Shown: positions 25,079 to 33,615 of the stretch, one piece after another
How positions within the stretch are numbered: the first letter of the stretch is position 1
Layout: each line of letters opens with the position of its first letter
Assembly (NCBI RefSeq): GCF_000372745.1
Contig: NZ_KB889618.1
Span: 62,001-126,000 of the forward strand
Reading direction: 5' to 3'
DNA from: Embleya scabrispora DSM 41855
Lineage (GTDB): Bacteria; Actinomycetota; Actinomycetes; Streptomycetales; Streptomycetaceae
DNA length: 64,000 bases
The notes under the pieces: model-generated
The model's database searches: none
The model's input: the letters and a program-made list of their open reading frames with translations, nothing else
Told to the model about the DNA's origin: nothing
Made by a program: the position numbers and the translations under genes

Positions 25079-26415
25079 CCCCCCAAGCCCCCGAGCCGCG
25101 ACGGCAGTCGCCTTCCGCCTCCGGAACACGACCACAGCCACCCCGCACCTCCGGAACCGGCCCGGCCTCGGCATCGACACCGCGGCCGCCTGCCTCCCTC
25201 GACGGAACCGACCCGATCCCCAAGCCGCGAACGGACCCCACCCCCACCCAGGTCTTCCCCCTCCCGCACCGCGACGGACTCGACCCCATCCCCGAGTTCG
25301 CCGACCTGCGTCGGGACGCTCCGTGTACTCGGATCCGACTCCCCAGCGGCGACCGAGCCTGGCTGGTCACCCGCTACGCGGATGTGCGTCTCGTACTGGG
25401 CGACCCGCGCTTCAGCCGTACCCGTGCCACCCGAGGCAGCGGCCCGCGCATGGCCGACGTCCCCACCCTGGCCGACTCGATCCTGGCCGCCGACCCGCCC
25501 GTACACACCCGCCTGCGCAAACTCGTCGCCGCCGCCTTCACCGCCCGCCGCGCGGAAGCCATGCGACGCGACATCGCCCGCCTGGTCGGCGACCTGCTCG
25601 ACACGGTCATCGCGCACGACCGCCCGGCCGACCTGGTGCCCCTGTTCGCTCGACCCCTGCCACTGGCCGTCATCTGCGACCTCCTCGGCACCCCGCGCCA
25701 CGACGGTGACCGCCTCGACGCCTGGTGCGACGCGCTACGCAGCCTCACCGCGATCCCCGACGCGGCCGTCACCCACGCGGTCGGCGAGATGACCGGCTAC
25801 ATGGCCGGGCTGATCGCCGACAAACGCCGGCGCCCGGCCGACGACATGCTCAGTGTCCTGATCGCTGCCCGCGACGACGAGGACCGTCTCACCGAGGACG
25901 AACTGGTCTCCTTCTGCGTCGTCCTCCTCGCCGGCGGCTACGGCACGACCTCCGACCGCCTGTCCGGCATGATCCACCTGCTCCTGGCCGCCCCCGAGCG
26001 TTACCGGCACATCCGCGACAACCCCGAAGCCATCCCCACGGCCATCGAGGAACTCCTGCGCTACGCGCAAACCAACATCCAGGCCAACCTCCGCGTGGCC
26101 ACCGAACCATTGACCCTCGCCGGCGTCGACATCGCCGAAGGCGATGCCGTCATGGCGATCAATTCGTCCGCCAACCACGACGAATCCGTCTTCGACACCC
26201 CAGAACAACTGGACCTCACCCGAAACCCCAACCCCCACCTGGGCTTCGGCCACGGCGTCCACCACTGCGTGGGCGCCCAACTCGCCCGCGTGCAACTCCA
26301 GGAAGCGCTCACCGCCCTGACCCGGCGCTTCCCGACCCTGCGCTCCGCAGCCCCCGCCACCTGGAAGTCCGGCCTGAAGACCCGAGCCCCCCGAACCCTC
26401 CCGGTGACCTGGTGA
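25075..26415 (+). CDS. cytochrome P450 of the RiPP-like locus
   Basis: 446 aa including a 60-residue Pro-rich N-terminal extension. Landmarks: 'SILAADPPVHTRLRKLVAAAF', I-helix 'LLAGGYGTTSDRL', K-helix 'EELLRYAQ' and haem loop 'FGHGVHHCVGAQLARVQL' with Cys398. The I-helix usually reads AGxET/DT; here a Gly replaces the acid, which may change proton delivery or indicate a non-hydroxylating reaction such as cross-linking or desaturation. GTG 25075 overlaps the methyltransferase stop, and its own stop overlaps the ferredoxin start, so methyltransferase, P450 and ferredoxin are translationally coupled. Peptide or small-molecule oxidation is the likely role. Confidence 0.9.
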   Translation: MTPQAPEPRRQSPSASGTRPQPPRTSGTGPASASTPRPPASLDGTDPIPKPRTDPTPTQVFPLPHRDGLDPIPEFADLRRDAPCTRIRLPSGDRAWLVTRYADVRLVLGDPRFSRTRATRGSGPRMADVPTLADSILAADPPVHTRLRKLVAAAFTARRAEAMRRDIARLVGDLLDTVIAHDRPADLVPLFARPLPLAVICDLLGTPRHDGDRLDAWCDALRSLTAIPDAAVTHAVGEMTGYMAGLIADKRRRPADDMLSVLIAARDDEDRLTEDELVSFCVVLLAGGYGTTSDRLSGMIHLLLAAPERYRHIRDNPEAIPTAIEELLRYAQTNIQANLRVATEPLTLAGVDIAEGDAVMAINSSANHDESVFDTPEQLDLTRNPNPHLGFGHGVHHCVGAQLARVQLQEALTALTRRFPTLRSAAPATWKSGLKTRAPRTLPVTW

Positions 26416-26681
26416 CTCCCCGGCCCCCGACCCCGTCCTCGAACGGATCCGCCCAAGGCCCCACCCACGCCCACGTCGACCTCGACCTGTGCATCGCCTC
26501 GGGCATCTGCGCCGCCACGGCCCCCACCCACTTCACCCAGGCCCCCAACGGCCAGGCCCGGGTGCGCCCCGACGCCCCGCCCCCGACCACCCCGGCCGAA
26601 GACGCCGCGGCCCTTTGCCCGGTGGAAGCCATCACCCTCACCCGGGCTCCGGCCCCACATCCCCCACCGAAGTCGACCTGA
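26412..26681 (+). CDS. [3Fe-4S]-type ferredoxin, partner of the P450
   Basis: 89 aa. The cluster-binding pattern is C-x5-C ('CIASGICAATAP') followed by a single 'CPVEAI' Cys near the C-terminus, giving three ligands as in Streptomyces 3Fe-4S ferredoxins that serve P450s. Start GTG 26412 overlaps the P450 stop by four bases. It has a longer Pro/Ser-rich N-terminal lead than usual for this class. It would pass electrons from a ferredoxin reductase, not encoded here, to the preceding P450. Confidence 0.88.
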   Translation: MTPRPPTPSSNGSAQGPTHAHVDLDLCIASGICAATAPTHFTQAPNGQARVRPDAPPPTTPAEDAAALCPVEAITLTRAPAPHPPPKST

Positions 26682-26896
26682 CCGCCCACACGACCGGGAC
26701 ACCGCGACGCCGGGTCGGCGCAGCGCCGGATACCGCGGTTTCCCGGACACCACACCGACCGAGCGCGCGCTGCGGCCAGCACCCCAGCCCCCTGCGCACC
26801 GTTTGCGCCGATGGGCGACTCACACCCGATGGCCGACGCAGGCCGATGCCGCCCACGCGGCCCGCCCGTTCGCGGTCGCCGCGTGGACGACCCGGA

Positions 26897-27838
26897 TCAG
26901 CGCTTCCGCTTGAACTCGTACACCGTGGCGCGTGCGGCACAATCACGCGGCGGAATCATCTCCACCCGCAGGACACCCGTACGCCGGTCGTAGTCGTTCC
27001 CCTCGGTCTCGAAGTCGGCGGGAGCGCCCGGACATGCGCTCAGCAGCGGCAGCCCACCGAGCGAAGTCACGTGCCCGGTCACCGTCTTCCCGTCGAGCGC
27101 CTTCTTCAGCTCGATCTGCAGCAGCGGCTTGGCCACGGGGAACAACTTCGCGTCGGAGTCGTCCGACGCACAGACCAACCGCTTCTCGTCCAGGAACGTG
27201 CACCCCTGGATGTCCTTGACCGGCCGGTCCAGTTCGATGGTCGCGGCGAGCGGGAGGGTGCCTCCGGTCCGCGGCGTGGCCGCATTCAGCATCGGTGTGG
27301 GAAAGACGAGCAGCCGATTCATCGTGTCCCACTCGCCGGAGACGAGCCAACGAGCATCGGGGGAGACCGCGGCGAAGGAGTTGTTCATCGCCTCACCCGC
27401 CGCCAACGGGTGCACGTACTCGTAGGCGTCCCCCGCCGGCGTGGTGACCCGGAACATCTTCGCCGTCGCGTCCCCACCGCCCTGGTAGGCATCGAACACG
27501 TATCCGCGCGAGGAGTCCGGGTCACCGATGTGCGACCAGCCACGCTCACGCACGGGCGCCGGAATCGAGGTGTTCCCGGCGTAGTACATGTAGGGCTTCC
27601 CGTGGTGCGGCCGCACGCCGGCCAACCCCTGCGCCTGGGACTGCGCGTCGATCTCGTACTTCCCGACCGGCTTCCACCCCTTGACCGCGGACGGGAACGC
27701 CGCCCCCGCACCGTCACCCGCCGCCTCCGCCGCCTGCGCCGTACCCGCGAGCCCGCCGCCGGCACACAGCGCAACACAGACCGCGCCGATCGACGCCCCT
27801 CGCCATACCGCTCGCAGACCCTTCGCGACCAGCCTCAT
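26897..27838 (-). CDS. secreted protein of unknown function
   Basis: 313 aa from ATG 27838. A signal peptide is clear: basic 'MRLVAKGLRAVWRGAS', a hydrophobic core (IGAVCVALCAGGGLAG) and an AQA-type cleavage site near residue 36. The mature part is rich in short beta-strand blocks such as 'GKPYMYYAGNTSIPAP', 'NNSFAAVSPDARWLVSGEWDT' and 'LPLAATIELDRPVKDIQGCTFLDEKRLVCASDD', with repeated aromatic/Asp turns that suggest a beta-propeller. It ends 'CAARATVYEFKRKR'. It is convergent with the ferredoxin gene across a 215-bp gap without a clear hairpin. I do not recognise a catalytic motif; possible roles are extracellular binding or scaffold functions. Confidence 0.75.
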   Translation of the reverse strand: MRLVAKGLRAVWRGASIGAVCVALCAGGGLAGTAQAAEAAGDGAGAAFPSAVKGWKPVGKYEIDAQSQAQGLAGVRPHHGKPYMYYAGNTSIPAPVRERGWSHIGDPDSSRGYVFDAYQGGGDATAKMFRVTTPAGDAYEYVHPLAAGEAMNNSFAAVSPDARWLVSGEWDTMNRLLVFPTPMLNAATPRTGGTLPLAATIELDRPVKDIQGCTFLDEKRLVCASDDSDAKLFPVAKPLLQIELKKALDGKTVTGHVTSLGGLPLLSACPGAPADFETEGNDYDRRTGVLRVEMIPPRDCAARATVYEFKRKR

Positions 27839-28216
27839 AGCCACCGAACTCCTCAACCGCGCCGATCCCACGCCAATGTGTTCGAACGCCAAGACCATGG
27901 CGCAGAACTGTGTCCGCCAGACGCCCCCCACCTGAACACCCCCAATCCACTTCCCAACGTTCCGCTTCCGGGCGGGTGGACCCGTGAGGACGGCTACCAG
28001 GGCCGGTACGGCTTGCACGGTGCGTGAGGAGTGCCGGGGCTGGAAGAGCCCGGCGACTCCCGCCGTGCCTCGGGAACGGTTGCGGGCACGGGCGCCCGCC
28101 CGCGCGCCCGCCCGCCCGAAGGCGGCTCCTACCGGGCCGGGTTGGCCAGGGCGGAAACGGGAAGGTTGCCGCTGATCGGCCGTCCGCTGATCCGTGCCCT
28201 CAACCGTCGTCCCGTG

Positions 28217-28272
28217 CGTTCACCCGTTCACCCGTTCGTCTGTTCGTCTGTTCGTCCGTCCATTCGTCCGTT
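28217..28272 (+). repeat. octanucleotide tandem repeat
   Basis: Seven imperfect 8-bp units follow each other: CGTTCACC twice, CGTTCGTC, TGTTCGTC twice, CGTCCATT, then CGTCCGTT. The array ends about 20 bp before the start of the methyltransferase-like gene and lies in its probable 5' leader, upstream of the AGGGAG site at 28281. Such arrays can vary in copy number by slippage and alter promoter spacing or leader structure. Confidence 0.6.
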
Positions 28273-28294
28273 GTGTCGAGAGGGAGCGCCCGTG

Positions 28295-29188
28295 ATGCGC
28301 AGAGCTTCACGTACGAGTGCCCAAAAGGGTCATCCATTCGGTCGTCGGCCCACCGGTGGGTGGGCCGACGTGGTGTGGGACTGGTCGAAGTCCGGTACCC
28401 GTCACGCGGCCCGGAACCGATTGTTACGACGGCTGCCCGGTGTCGGGTCGGCGACGGCGTACCGATTCGGCCTGGTGGAGCGGGCGCACTACGCGTACGG
28501 CGTGCGTCGAGCCACCGAATCGGCCGCGCGCCTGGGGCATCGGGGCGTGACGGTGGTGGAGTTCGGCGTGGCCGGCGGCAACGGGCTGCTGGCGCTCGCC
28601 GAGCATGCCCGCTACTATGCCGCCGCCACGGGCGTCACGGTGCGGGTGGTCGGCTTCGACGGCGGAGTGGGCATGCCGCCGGCCGAGGATCCTCGGGATC
28701 TGCCCTACCTGTTCGGTCCCGGCTTCTACGCCATGGACCACGACCGGTTGCGCGCCCGCCTGGGGGAGGCCGAACTGGTCATCGGCGATCTCGCCCGGAC
28801 ACTGCCCGGCTACCTCGACACCCACACGCACGAACTCCGGGATCACCCGGTCGGTTTCGTCGCCCTGGACCTGGATCACTACACCTCGACGGCGACCGCG
28901 CTGGAGCTCTTCCACCGCCCCGGCCACGAGCACCTGCTGCCCCGCGTCACCTGCTATCTCGACGATCTGCCGGGCACCACCGAGCACATCGGCGAGGCCG
29001 CCGCGATCACCGACTTCAACGCCGCCCACCCGGACCGGGCGATCGGCCGAGTTCTGGGCCTGCGCGCGTTCACACCCTTCGACCCACCCTGGGCCGACCA
29101 GATCTACGTCCACCACCGCTTGGACCACCCCGACTACGCCACCCTGGAAACCGGCGCCACCGGCGACCAACTCCCCCTCACACCATGA
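28295..29188 (+). CDS. class I methyltransferase-like protein
   Basis: 297 aa. 'VTVVEFGVAGGNGLLALAEHARYY' resembles SAM motif I (GxGGGxG-like), followed by 'VRVVGFDGGVGMP' (acidic residue after strand 2) and 'VGFVALDLDHYTSTATALELF', similar to the acidic end of strand 4-5 in TylF-like and cephalosporin hydroxylase-like methyltransferase folds. ATG 28295 is supported by AGGGAG eight bases upstream; a GTG one codon earlier is possible. A TTA codon at 28424-28426 (residue 44) makes translation potentially bldA-dependent. Substrate unknown; no clear operon partner, since the next gene starts 97 bp later with its own RBS. Confidence 0.6.
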   Translation: MRRASRTSAQKGHPFGRRPTGGWADVVWDWSKSGTRHAARNRLLRRLPGVGSATAYRFGLVERAHYAYGVRRATESAARLGHRGVTVVEFGVAGGNGLLALAEHARYYAAATGVTVRVVGFDGGVGMPPAEDPRDLPYLFGPGFYAMDHDRLRARLGEAELVIGDLARTLPGYLDTHTHELRDHPVGFVALDLDHYTSTATALELFHRPGHEHLLPRVTCYLDDLPGTTEHIGEAAAITDFNAAHPDRAIGRVLGLRAFTPFDPPWADQIYVHHRLDHPDYATLETGATGDQLPLTP

Positions 29189-29285
29189 CGACCGAAAGCA
29201 GCACGCACCACCACCGCGCCGAGACAGCCCACGTGAGCAGGGAACCCATGTGACGCCGGCCCCGTCGCCATACGAGGATGTCCAC

Positions 29286-30998
29286 ATGTCAGACAACAGC
29301 CCCTCGTTGCCCCGTCGGGTCGCCGACACCTACGTCGACGAGCTCATCGCCCTCGACCCGATCACCGGGACCTACCTCGGCGTCCCGGAAAGTTCCGCCG
29401 AATTGCCCGACCTCTCGCCGGCCGGGCGTGAGGCGCGCGCCGACCTCGCGCGGTCCACGCTCGCCAGGCTTGCCCGGGCCGAGCAACAACCCGGCGCCGA
29501 CGACGACATCGAGCGCCGCTGCGCCCGGCTGCTCCGTGAGCGGTTGACCGCGGAACTCGCCGTGCACGACGCCGACGAGGGCCTGCGTACCGTGGGCAAT
29601 CTCGGTACGCCGCTGCACGACGTCCGCGAGGTGTTCTCCGTGACACCCGCGCAGACCGTCGAGGACTGGGCGGCGATCGCCGAGCGCCTGCGCGCGGTGC
29701 CCGACGCGCTGGAGGGTTACCGCGCGTCGCTCGCCCTGGGCCTGGAGCGCAAGCTGTACGCGGGGCCGCGCCCGACCGCGACGTGTATCGACCAACTCGG
29801 CGAGTGGGCCGACACCGACGGCAACGGCCGCGGCTGGTTCGAGGACTTCGCCGCCGACGGCCCGGACGCCCTGCGCACCGAACTCGACGAGGCCGGGCGC
29901 GCCGCCACCACCGCCGTCGCGGCCCTGCGCGACTGGATGCGCGACGTGTACGCCCCCGCCGTGGCCGGCGCTCCCGACACCGTCGGGCGCGAGCGCTACG
30001 CCCGCTGGTCGCGCTACTTCAACGGCACGGACTTCGACCTGGACGAGGCATACGCCTACGGCTGGTCGGAGTTCCACCGCATTCTGGGCGAGATGCGCGA
30101 GGAGGCGGAGAAGGTCCTCCCCGGCGCCGCAACGCCCTGGGTCGCGCTGGCCCACCTCGACGAGCACGGCACCCACATCGAGGGCGTCGACGAGGTCCGG
30201 GCATGGCTCCAGAATCTGATGGACCAGGCGATCGACCACCTCGACGGCACCCACTTCGAGCTGGCCGACCGGGTGCGCAGGGTCGAGTCCTGCATCGCCC
30301 CGCCCGGGAGCGCCGCCGCGCCGTACTACACGCCGCCGTCCGAGGACTTCACCCGCCCGGGCCGGACGTGGCTGCCGACGATGGGCCGCACCAGCTTCCC
30401 GGTCTACGACCTGGTGTCGACCTGGTACCACGAGGGCGTCCCCGGCCACCACCTCCAGCTCGCACAGTGGACCCACATCGCCGCCGACCTGTCCCGCTAC
30501 CAGGCCACCGTCGGCGTGGTGAGCGCCAACGCCGAGGGCTGGGCCCTGTACGCCGAGCGCCTGATGGACGAACTCGGCTTCCTCACCGACGCCGAGCAGC
30601 GCCTGGGCTACCTCGATGCCCAGATGATGCGCGCGACCCGCGTCATCGTCGACATCGGCATGCACCTGGAACTGGAGATCCCCGCGGACTCCCCCTTCCA
30701 TCCCGGCGAGCGCTGGACCCCGGACCTGGCGCAGGAGTTCTTCGCCGCGCACAGCAGCCGCCCCGCCGACTTCGTCGAGAGCGAACTCACCCGCTACCTG
30801 ACCATCCCCGGCCAGGCGATCGGCTACAAGCTCGGCGAACGCGCCTGGTTGCTGGGCCGCGAGAACGCCCGCCGGGCCCAGGGCGCCGCGTTCGACCTGA
30901 AGTCCTGGCACATGGCCGCACTGTCCCAGGGCTCCCTGGGCCTGGACGACCTGACCGACGAACTCTCCTCGATCCCCGCCCCGGACCCCGCGACGTAA
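29286..30998 (+). CDS. DUF885 family protein (metallohydrolase-like)
   Basis: 570 aa, the usual DUF885 length. The hallmark HEGVPGHH is at 382-389 within 'VSTWYHEGVPGHHLQLAQ', a zinc-binding HExxxxHH-type motif. A distal 'NAEGWALYAERLMDELGFL' with the conserved Glu and 'GQAIGYKLGERAWL' near the C-terminus complete the family pattern. Members resemble M32/M3-like peptidases, although most lack an assigned substrate. No signal peptide is visible, so it is probably cytoplasmic. The ATG at 29286 follows ACGAGGA. It is followed by a strong hairpin at 31055-31087. Confidence 0.85.
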   Translation: MSDNSPSLPRRVADTYVDELIALDPITGTYLGVPESSAELPDLSPAGREARADLARSTLARLARAEQQPGADDDIERRCARLLRERLTAELAVHDADEGLRTVGNLGTPLHDVREVFSVTPAQTVEDWAAIAERLRAVPDALEGYRASLALGLERKLYAGPRPTATCIDQLGEWADTDGNGRGWFEDFAADGPDALRTELDEAGRAATTAVAALRDWMRDVYAPAVAGAPDTVGRERYARWSRYFNGTDFDLDEAYAYGWSEFHRILGEMREEAEKVLPGAATPWVALAHLDEHGTHIEGVDEVRAWLQNLMDQAIDHLDGTHFELADRVRRVESCIAPPGSAAAPYYTPPSEDFTRPGRTWLPTMGRTSFPVYDLVSTWYHEGVPGHHLQLAQWTHIAADLSRYQATVGVVSANAEGWALYAERLMDELGFLTDAEQRLGYLDAQMMRATRVIVDIGMHLELEIPADSPFHPGERWTPDLAQEFFAAHSSRPADFVESELTRYLTIPGQAIGYKLGERAWLLGRENARRAQGAAFDLKSWHMAALSQGSLGLDDLTDELSSIPAPDPAT

Positions 30999-31054
30999 CC
31001 GCGGCGGTGGCCGGACCCCGCTCACGCGGGAGCGGCGCCCACCAGGGCGTCGTG

Positions 31055-31087
31055 GGCTGCGTCGCGGGCCATGCCCGCGACGCAGCC
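31055..31087 (+). terminator. strong stem-loop after the DUF885 gene
   Basis: A perfect 15-bp stem (GGCTGCGTCGCGGGC with its complement) closed by a CAT loop, 57 bp after the DUF885 stop. One of the longest perfect hairpins in the window; likely a factor-independent terminator. Confidence 0.75.
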
Positions 31088-31198
31088 GTCCGACGGCCGA
31101 CAGGACGTCCCGCGGCCCGCCGGCCGGCGCCCGGGACACCGGCGGCCCGGTCCCCGCACCCGAAGTCTCCGCCGAGGGGGTCCGGGCATTCGGGGACG

Positions 31199-31860
31199 AT
31201 GTGGTTGCCGAGGCTTCCGGGGACGTACCGTCCACAGGCCGACACGAGACTGTTGGCGTCGGCGTTCGTCGAGCAGGGGCTGTACCGGGCCGGACGGGTG
31301 CTCGACGTGGGCGCCGGGACGGGCGCGGTGGCCCTCGCGGCGGCGTCCGCCGGTTCCCGGGCCTGCTCGGTGACCGCGATCGACGTCTCCCGCCAAGCGG
31401 TGTGGACCACCCGGCTCAACAGCGCCTGGCGGAGGGGACGCCTGTCCGTACTGCGTGGAGACCTGCTGGAACCGGTCGCCGGACAGACGTTCGACGTGGT
31501 GTTGGCGAACCCGCGCCGTACGTGCCCTCGACCCGGGAGAACGCCCCCACGGGCGGAAGCGTCCGGGCGTGGGACGCCGGCACGGACGGAAGGCTCGTGC
31601 CGGACCGGCTGTGTGCCCAGGTGCCGCGGCACCTCAATCCCGGCGGGACGCTCCTGGTCGTGCACTTGGCGCTGTGCGGGGTGGGAACGACCCTGGGCCT
31701 TTTGGAGTCCCTCGACCTGCGGGCCGAGGTGGTGGCCCGCAGCCTGGAACCCTTCGGCCCGGTCCTGACCGTCCGCGCGACCCTCCTGGAGGAACGCGGT
31801 CTGATCGAACCCGGCTGCCGCGAGGAGGAACTGGTGGTCGTCCGTGCCGACGCACGATAG
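31199..31860 (+). pseudogene. HemK/PrmC-like methyltransferase interrupted by a frameshift
   Basis: The first half in frame from ATG 31199 encodes 'MWLPRLPGTYRPQADTRLL', then SAM motif I 'VLDVGAGTGAVALAAA' and 'FDVVLANP'. The second half continues in another frame from about 31516: 'PYVPSTRENAPT', 'HLNPGGTLLVVHLALCG' up to the stop at 31860. The break falls inside the N-P-P-Y catalytic motif, where the sequence reads AACCCGCGCCGTAC; removing two bases restores NPPYVP. HemK-type enzymes methylate glutamine side chains, for example in release factors; this shorter type may act on other targets. It is either a recent inactivation or a sequencing error in a GC repeat. Confidence 0.7.
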
Positions 31861-32225
31861 GCCGATCGGTTGTCGCGGCGAGCGGCACGAGTGTGACACC
31901 GGGCGGACGCGGGGCACGGACGCGCGCCGAACTTCCGCTCCACTACCGGGTCCACGGGGGCGACGACAGGCAGAGCGACCCGGTCCGGCCCCGGCGCTTT
32001 CCCTCGATCGCCCCGGCGCGGCGTGGACGCCGCGTGTCCGGCTCGTCGCGCGGCGTGGATGACCGGGACCCGGCCGGGTAGGGAAGGAAACGAAAGCGAT
32101 CATCGCGCGTCGTGCCTCGACGCTCCCATGGGAAGCCGGAGTCGAGCCGGCACACACGAGACGAACCCGTCACGCCCACGGCGGGCACGAGCGCGGACCG
32201 ACGTACGGAAACGGTTGGGATAACC
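31861..32225. other. 365-bp intergenic region upstream of the neocarzinostatin-fold gene
   Basis: No gene that I can support and no clear hairpin. It should contain the promoter of the rightward 32226-33480 unit; GGGAAGGAAACGAAAGCG at about 32080-32097 is a purine-rich stretch, and GGTTGGGATAACC immediately precedes the start codon. Confidence 0.4.
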
Positions 32226-32948
32226 ATGGACATGCCCCACGCCTGCCGCCCCTCCCGGTTGGCCCTCGCCCTCGTCGCCGCGCCCGCCCTGATCTGGACG
32301 CTCGCGGGCCCACCCGGTCTCGCGCACGCCACCCCCAGTCCGACGAACGACGGGCCGACGTTGACAGCCGACCGTGTCGGCGCACTGGACCCGACCGAAG
32401 ACCGGATCGCCGTGATCGGCCGCGGTTTCCGGCCCGGCAGCGAGGTGCGGCTCAAAACGTGCGATCCGGCCCAGGGACCCGACAAGGCATGCGATTCCGA
32501 ATTCGGCGTAGCCCCCGTCCGGGTGGACACCGACGGTACGTTCTCCCGACAACTGCGCGTCCGCGCCGCCTTCGGCCCGGTCGACTGCCTCCGCACCCGC
32601 TGCGCCGTGGCCACCACCAAGGTCGGCGGCGGCGGGGACCGCAGCCAGGAGACCTACCTACCGATCGCATTCCGAGGCGAGACTCCCGGCCTGCCGGCGA
32701 CCTGGTCGGCCGCCCCGGCGGTCGCCCCGAGCGGCGAGGGTGCCTCGGCCGTACCGCCCTCGCCGGTGAGCCCGTCGGCCTCCGCCGACTCGGCGACCTC
32801 CAGCGCGCAGAACAACGACGCGGACAAGAACCCCTGGATTCTCCCGGCCGTGATGGTCGGCGTGATCGCGGTGATCGTGGTGATCGTGGTCATCGTGGTC
32901 CGCAACCGACACCAGGTGGGCACCGGACAAGGCAGCGGCGACAAGTGA
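32226..32948 (+). CDS. membrane-anchored neocarzinostatin-fold protein
   Basis: 240 aa. N-terminal signal peptide (about 1-36, cleavage after AHA). Residues about 45-140 match the neocarzinostatin/enediyne-apoprotein beta-sandwich: 'DRIAVIGRGFRPGSEVRLKTC', an Asp-Gly turn 'VDTDGTFSRQLRVRAAFG', and Cys pairs including 'VDCLRTRCAVATT'. A Ser/Pro/Ala linker follows (about 150-200), then a single membrane helix 'WILPAVMVGVIAVIVVIVV' and a short basic cytoplasmic tail. Apoproteins of this fold sequester enediyne chromophores, but many actinomycete homologues are surface proteins of unknown role. No enediyne synthase is in this window. The stop overlaps the next small ORF. Confidence 0.8.
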   Translation: MDMPHACRPSRLALALVAAPALIWTLAGPPGLAHATPSPTNDGPTLTADRVGALDPTEDRIAVIGRGFRPGSEVRLKTCDPAQGPDKACDSEFGVAPVRVDTDGTFSRQLRVRAAFGPVDCLRTRCAVATTKVGGGGDRSQETYLPIAFRGETPGLPATWSAAPAVAPSGEGASAVPPSPVSPSASADSATSSAQNNDADKNPWILPAVMVGVIAVIVVIVVIVVRNRHQVGTGQGSGDK

Positions 32949-33112
32949 CCCGATACCGCTTCCCGCCGACAGGGCCCGACCTCGTCGCCAAGCGTGCGGC
33001 CGTGGAGGCCGCCCCGATCGACCGGTACGACCAGCGACGCTACGTCACCGGCATGCTCGCCCCCCTCGCCGCCGTCCACGACACCATCGAGCCCGGGAGC
33101 AGCCGGTCATGA
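32945..33112 (+). CDS. 55-aa protein of unknown function, coupled at both ends
   Basis: GTG 32945 overlaps the stop of the neocarzinostatin-fold gene (GTGA), and its own stop overlaps the ATG of the STAS gene (ATGA). This double overlap is the main evidence that it is translated. The peptide starts MTRYRFPPTGPDLVAKRAAV, is basic at the start, and has a helical middle (GMLAPLAAVHDTIEP). It has no signal peptide or Cys. Function unknown; it may link the surface protein to the STAS regulator below. Confidence 0.6.
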   Translation: MTRYRFPPTGPDLVAKRAAVEAAPIDRYDQRRYVTGMLAPLAAVHDTIEPGSSRS

Positions 33113-33480
33113 CCACCGCGCCGCGCGTCGACATCGCCGACACCCGTGGGCAGACGACTGCCCTCACGGTGACCGGGGACCTGGACCTGCAGGCCGTCGC
33201 CGTCTTCCACCACACGGTGGCAGACGTGCTCAGCGAGCACCCCACCGTGATTCTGGACCTGACCGGCGTCACCTTCTGCGACTCCTCCGGCCTCAACACC
33301 CTTTTGCGCCTTCGGCGCCGCGCCCAGGAGGTCGGCGGCCGGCTCGTGCTGGTCGCGCCGCCCCGGCAGATGTTGCGCCTGCTCTCCGTCACCGGTGCCG
33401 TGAGCGTCTTCACCATCCACGGCAGCCTGGCCGAGGCATGGGAGGCGATTCCTGCTTCGGACCCTCCGCCCACAGCCTGA
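33109..33480 (+). CDS. STAS-domain anti-sigma factor antagonist
   Basis: 123 aa. STAS fold: 'TALTVTGDLDLQAVAVFHHTV', 'PTVILDLTGVTFCDSSGLNTLLRLRRRA', 'GGRLVLVAPPRQMLRLLSVTGA', 'VFTIHGSLAEAW'. Ser59/Ser60 in CDSSGL include the residue normally phosphorylated by an anti-sigma kinase, so the protein would release a sigma factor when dephosphorylated. It is cotranscribed with a 55-aa ORF and a membrane-anchored surface protein, an unusual context. No kinase or sigma gene is adjacent. The SpoIIE fragment at 39583 could once have been a cognate phosphatase, but that is speculation. Confidence 0.9.
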   Translation: MTTAPRVDIADTRGQTTALTVTGDLDLQAVAVFHHTVADVLSEHPTVILDLTGVTFCDSSGLNTLLRLRRRAQEVGGRLVLVAPPRQMLRLLSVTGAVSVFTIHGSLAEAWEAIPASDPPPTA

Positions 33481-33615
33481 CCGAAGCCTTCCGGCCCCTG
33501 GCCCCTTCCGCCCCTTCCGGCCCTCCGGCCCTGACGAACAACGCAGCCGCGGACGGCGGCACTGGCGCTCCGGCTCAGGTCCCGCCACCGCTGCGTTCCC
33601 GAACCCGGATCAGGG

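Noticed and set aside
28217-28272. CRISPR-like array
   Set aside because: Units are 8 bp and contiguous, with no spacers and no cas genes.
32226-32948. Neocarzinostatin-fold gene as evidence of an enediyne cluster
   Set aside because: No enediyne PKS cassette is present, and the protein is membrane-anchored; such domains occur outside enediyne loci.
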